This document shows positions 4,243-5,126 of a stretch of 5,126 nucleotides of DNA, one piece after another. This stretch comes from JAGOVB01 sp964481175 (GTDB taxonomy: Bacteria > Patescibacteriota > Minisyncoccia > Phycocordibacterales > PALSA-1337). Position numbers and translations under genes: made by a program. The stretch spans positions 1-5,126 of the forward strand of contig CAYZSZ010000021.1 of the NCBI GenBank assembly GCA_964481175.1, written 5' to 3'. How positions within the stretch are numbered: position 1 is the stretch's first letter; each line of letters opens with the position of its first letter. The notes below the pieces were generated by a model that did no database searches, was not told the DNA's origin, and was given only the letters and a program-made list of their open reading frames with translations.

Positions 4243-4779
4243 ATGCTCGCCATCATCTTCGAAGCCCACGGCACTACATTTGATAACGAAGCACACCTCT
4301 CTTCGGGGTGGAATGACGTGGCTCTTTCTCCACTCGGTATACAGCAATCAAAAGAAATGGGGGAGCGATACAAAGATGATCACTTTGATGCCATCTTTTG
4401 CTCAGATCTACAGCGAGCATACAAAAGCGCAGAGATAGGATTTGGAAATAAATGGCCAATCATAAAAGATGCACGACTCCGTGAATGTAACTATGGAGAT
4501 TTAACCCAGCACCCAAGTAGTGAAGTGGATGTAGAAAAACCAAAGAGAATCACGACACCATTTCCAAATGGAGAGAGCTATGAACAAACAACAGCTCGAA
4601 TGAAGTCATTCCTCGAAGATCTCAAAAAGAACTATGATGGAAAGCGAGTGATGGTGATAGGGCATCGGGCGACACAATATGGACTCGACCACCTCATAAA
4701 GGGTGTCACACTCGAACAACTCACCACTTCGCACTTTAAATGGCAGCCAGGGTGGGAGTATGAGTTTAGTTTGTGTTAA
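4243..4779 (+). CDS. Histidine phosphatase superfamily protein lacking the RHG arginine
   Basis: Cytosolic protein of 178 aa from the histidine phosphatase (phosphoglycerate mutase-like) superfamily, which transfers phosphate through an active-site His. The N-terminal motif is FEAHGTTFDNE: His9 and Gly10 are in place but the preceding Arg of RHG is Ala8. Other expected residues are present: Arg58 in SDLQRAYKSAE, Glu81 in LRECNYGDL, and His141 in VMVIGHRAT. SGWNDVALSPLGIQQ matches the usual substrate-side loop. A subgroup with HxTT..DNE motifs in place of RHGET exists as far as I recall, so this may be a normal variant rather than a dead enzyme. The substrate cannot be told. Arg codons are mostly CGA, as in the ribosomal genes. 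No Shine-Dalgarno; a TGaTATATT element sits 6 nt before the ATG. Confidence 0.85.
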   Translation: MLAIIFEAHGTTFDNEAHLSSGWNDVALSPLGIQQSKEMGERYKDDHFDAIFCSDLQRAYKSAEIGFGNKWPIIKDARLRECNYGDLTQHPSSEVDVEKPKRITTPFPNGESYEQTTARMKSFLEDLKKNYDGKRVMVIGHRATQYGLDHLIKGVTLEQLTTSHFKWQPGWEYEFSLC

Positions 4780-4782
4780 AAT
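4774..4782 (+). promoter_or_regulatory. Candidate extended -10 promoter overlapping the phosphatase stop
   Basis: TGt plus TAAAAT (hexamer 4777-4782, 5 of 6 to the consensus) begins at the TAA stop of the phosphatase. A start 7 nt on would be at about 4789, three bases before the next ATG. No clear -35. A short match in an AT-rich stretch, so low confidence. Confidence 0.35.
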
Positions 4783-4791
4783 GGATTTACT

Positions 4792-5126
4792 ATGGAGTAT
4801 ATAAAGCCTCATAGACTATATCAATTTTTGTTCAGTACCTTATGTTCTGCTCTAGTCCTGCAAGTATTTCATGTGTTCTTTGACATTTCACCTTACGGTA
4901 CTAATTTTCCAATATCTTGGAATATCTTTGCGTCACTCTTGGTAGTTTCTTTTTTTCCAATAATAAGTGTTATAAATAAGGATAAAGGAAAGTTCTGGAA
5001 GAGTATATTTATTTATCTAATTCCGATCCTAGTAATTCTTGTCCCAATAGTTTTGATTGTTGTGTGGCTCGGTCACATTCTCCCGTATTATTTTCTTTCT
5101 GTAATTGTGAGTTATGCTTCAGCAAT
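4792..5126 (+). CDS. Unrecognised multi-pass membrane protein, 3' end outside window
   Basis: An open frame of 111 codons runs from ATG 4792 to the window edge without a stop. The translation begins MEYIKPHRLYQFLF and is strongly hydrophobic. Likely membrane segments are about residues 9-30, 41-61 and 71-96, with another beginning near 99. The charged loop INKDKGKFWK separates the second and third. I do not recognise a family. The start is well fixed: an in-frame stop (the phosphatase TAA) lies 12 nt upstream and this is the only ATG between. A weak GGA lies 6 nt before the ATG. Base composition is more AT-rich than in the ribosomal genes. It is preceded closely by the phosphatase on the same strand, so co-transcription is possible, but a promoter-like element also lies in the gap. 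Confidence 0.75.
   Translation, partial: MEYIKPHRLYQFLFSTLCSALVLQVFHVFFDISPYGTNFPISWNIFASLLVVSFFPIISVINKDKGKFWKSIFIYLIPILVILVPIVLIVVWLGHILPYYFLSVIVSYASA

Noticed and set aside
4117..4459. Small frames on both strands around the ORF6N-phosphatase junction
   Set aside because: All overlap the two supported genes and show no family pattern or start context of their own.
1..5126. CRISPR array, tRNA, rRNA, insertion sequence or defence system
   Set aside because: No regularly spaced direct repeats, no tRNA-like cloverleaf, no rRNA signature and no transposase or nuclease motif was seen on either strand.

Overview
The window reads as a bacterial chromosome segment, most likely from the Candidate Phyla Radiation (Patescibacteria), probably the Parcubacteria/Paceibacteria side. 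This is inferred from small compact genes, a reduced and split ribosomal operon, a DUF5684-type membrane protein and an ORF6N protein, promoters placed directly on start codons, a near absence of Shine-Dalgarno sequences, and arginine written almost entirely as CGA in the ribosomal genes I counted. No rRNA or full marker set is present, so the phylum call is moderate.

Region 1 (1-3161, all + strand) is part of the S10/spc ribosomal protein cluster: rpsS (5' end cut off), rplV, rpsC, rplP, rpsQ, rplN, rplX, rplE. Most genes are joined by 4-5 nt A/T-only linkers. Two departures from the classical order stand out. rpmC (L29) is missing between rplP and rpsQ; a 29-nt gap there carries a good promoter. 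The cluster also stops after rplE at a strong cUUCGg hairpin terminator, with no rpsN, rpsH, rplF and so on following. Together these genes supply 30S head and body proteins (S19, S3, S17) and 50S proteins (L22, L16, L14, L24, L5).

Region 2 (3162-5126) is a run of same-strand genes, each with its own candidate promoter close to the start codon: a DUF5684-like small membrane protein, an ORF6N-domain DNA-binding protein with atypical codon use and two related inverted repeats, a histidine phosphatase superfamily protein lacking the Arg of the RHG motif, and the start of an unrecognised multi-pass membrane protein that runs off the window. They do not look like one pathway.

I did not find a CRISPR array, tRNA, rRNA, insertion sequence or an obvious new multi-gene system. 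The most interesting signals are the rpmC-loss junction, the leaderless-promoter pattern, and the paired inverted repeats in the ORF6N gene.
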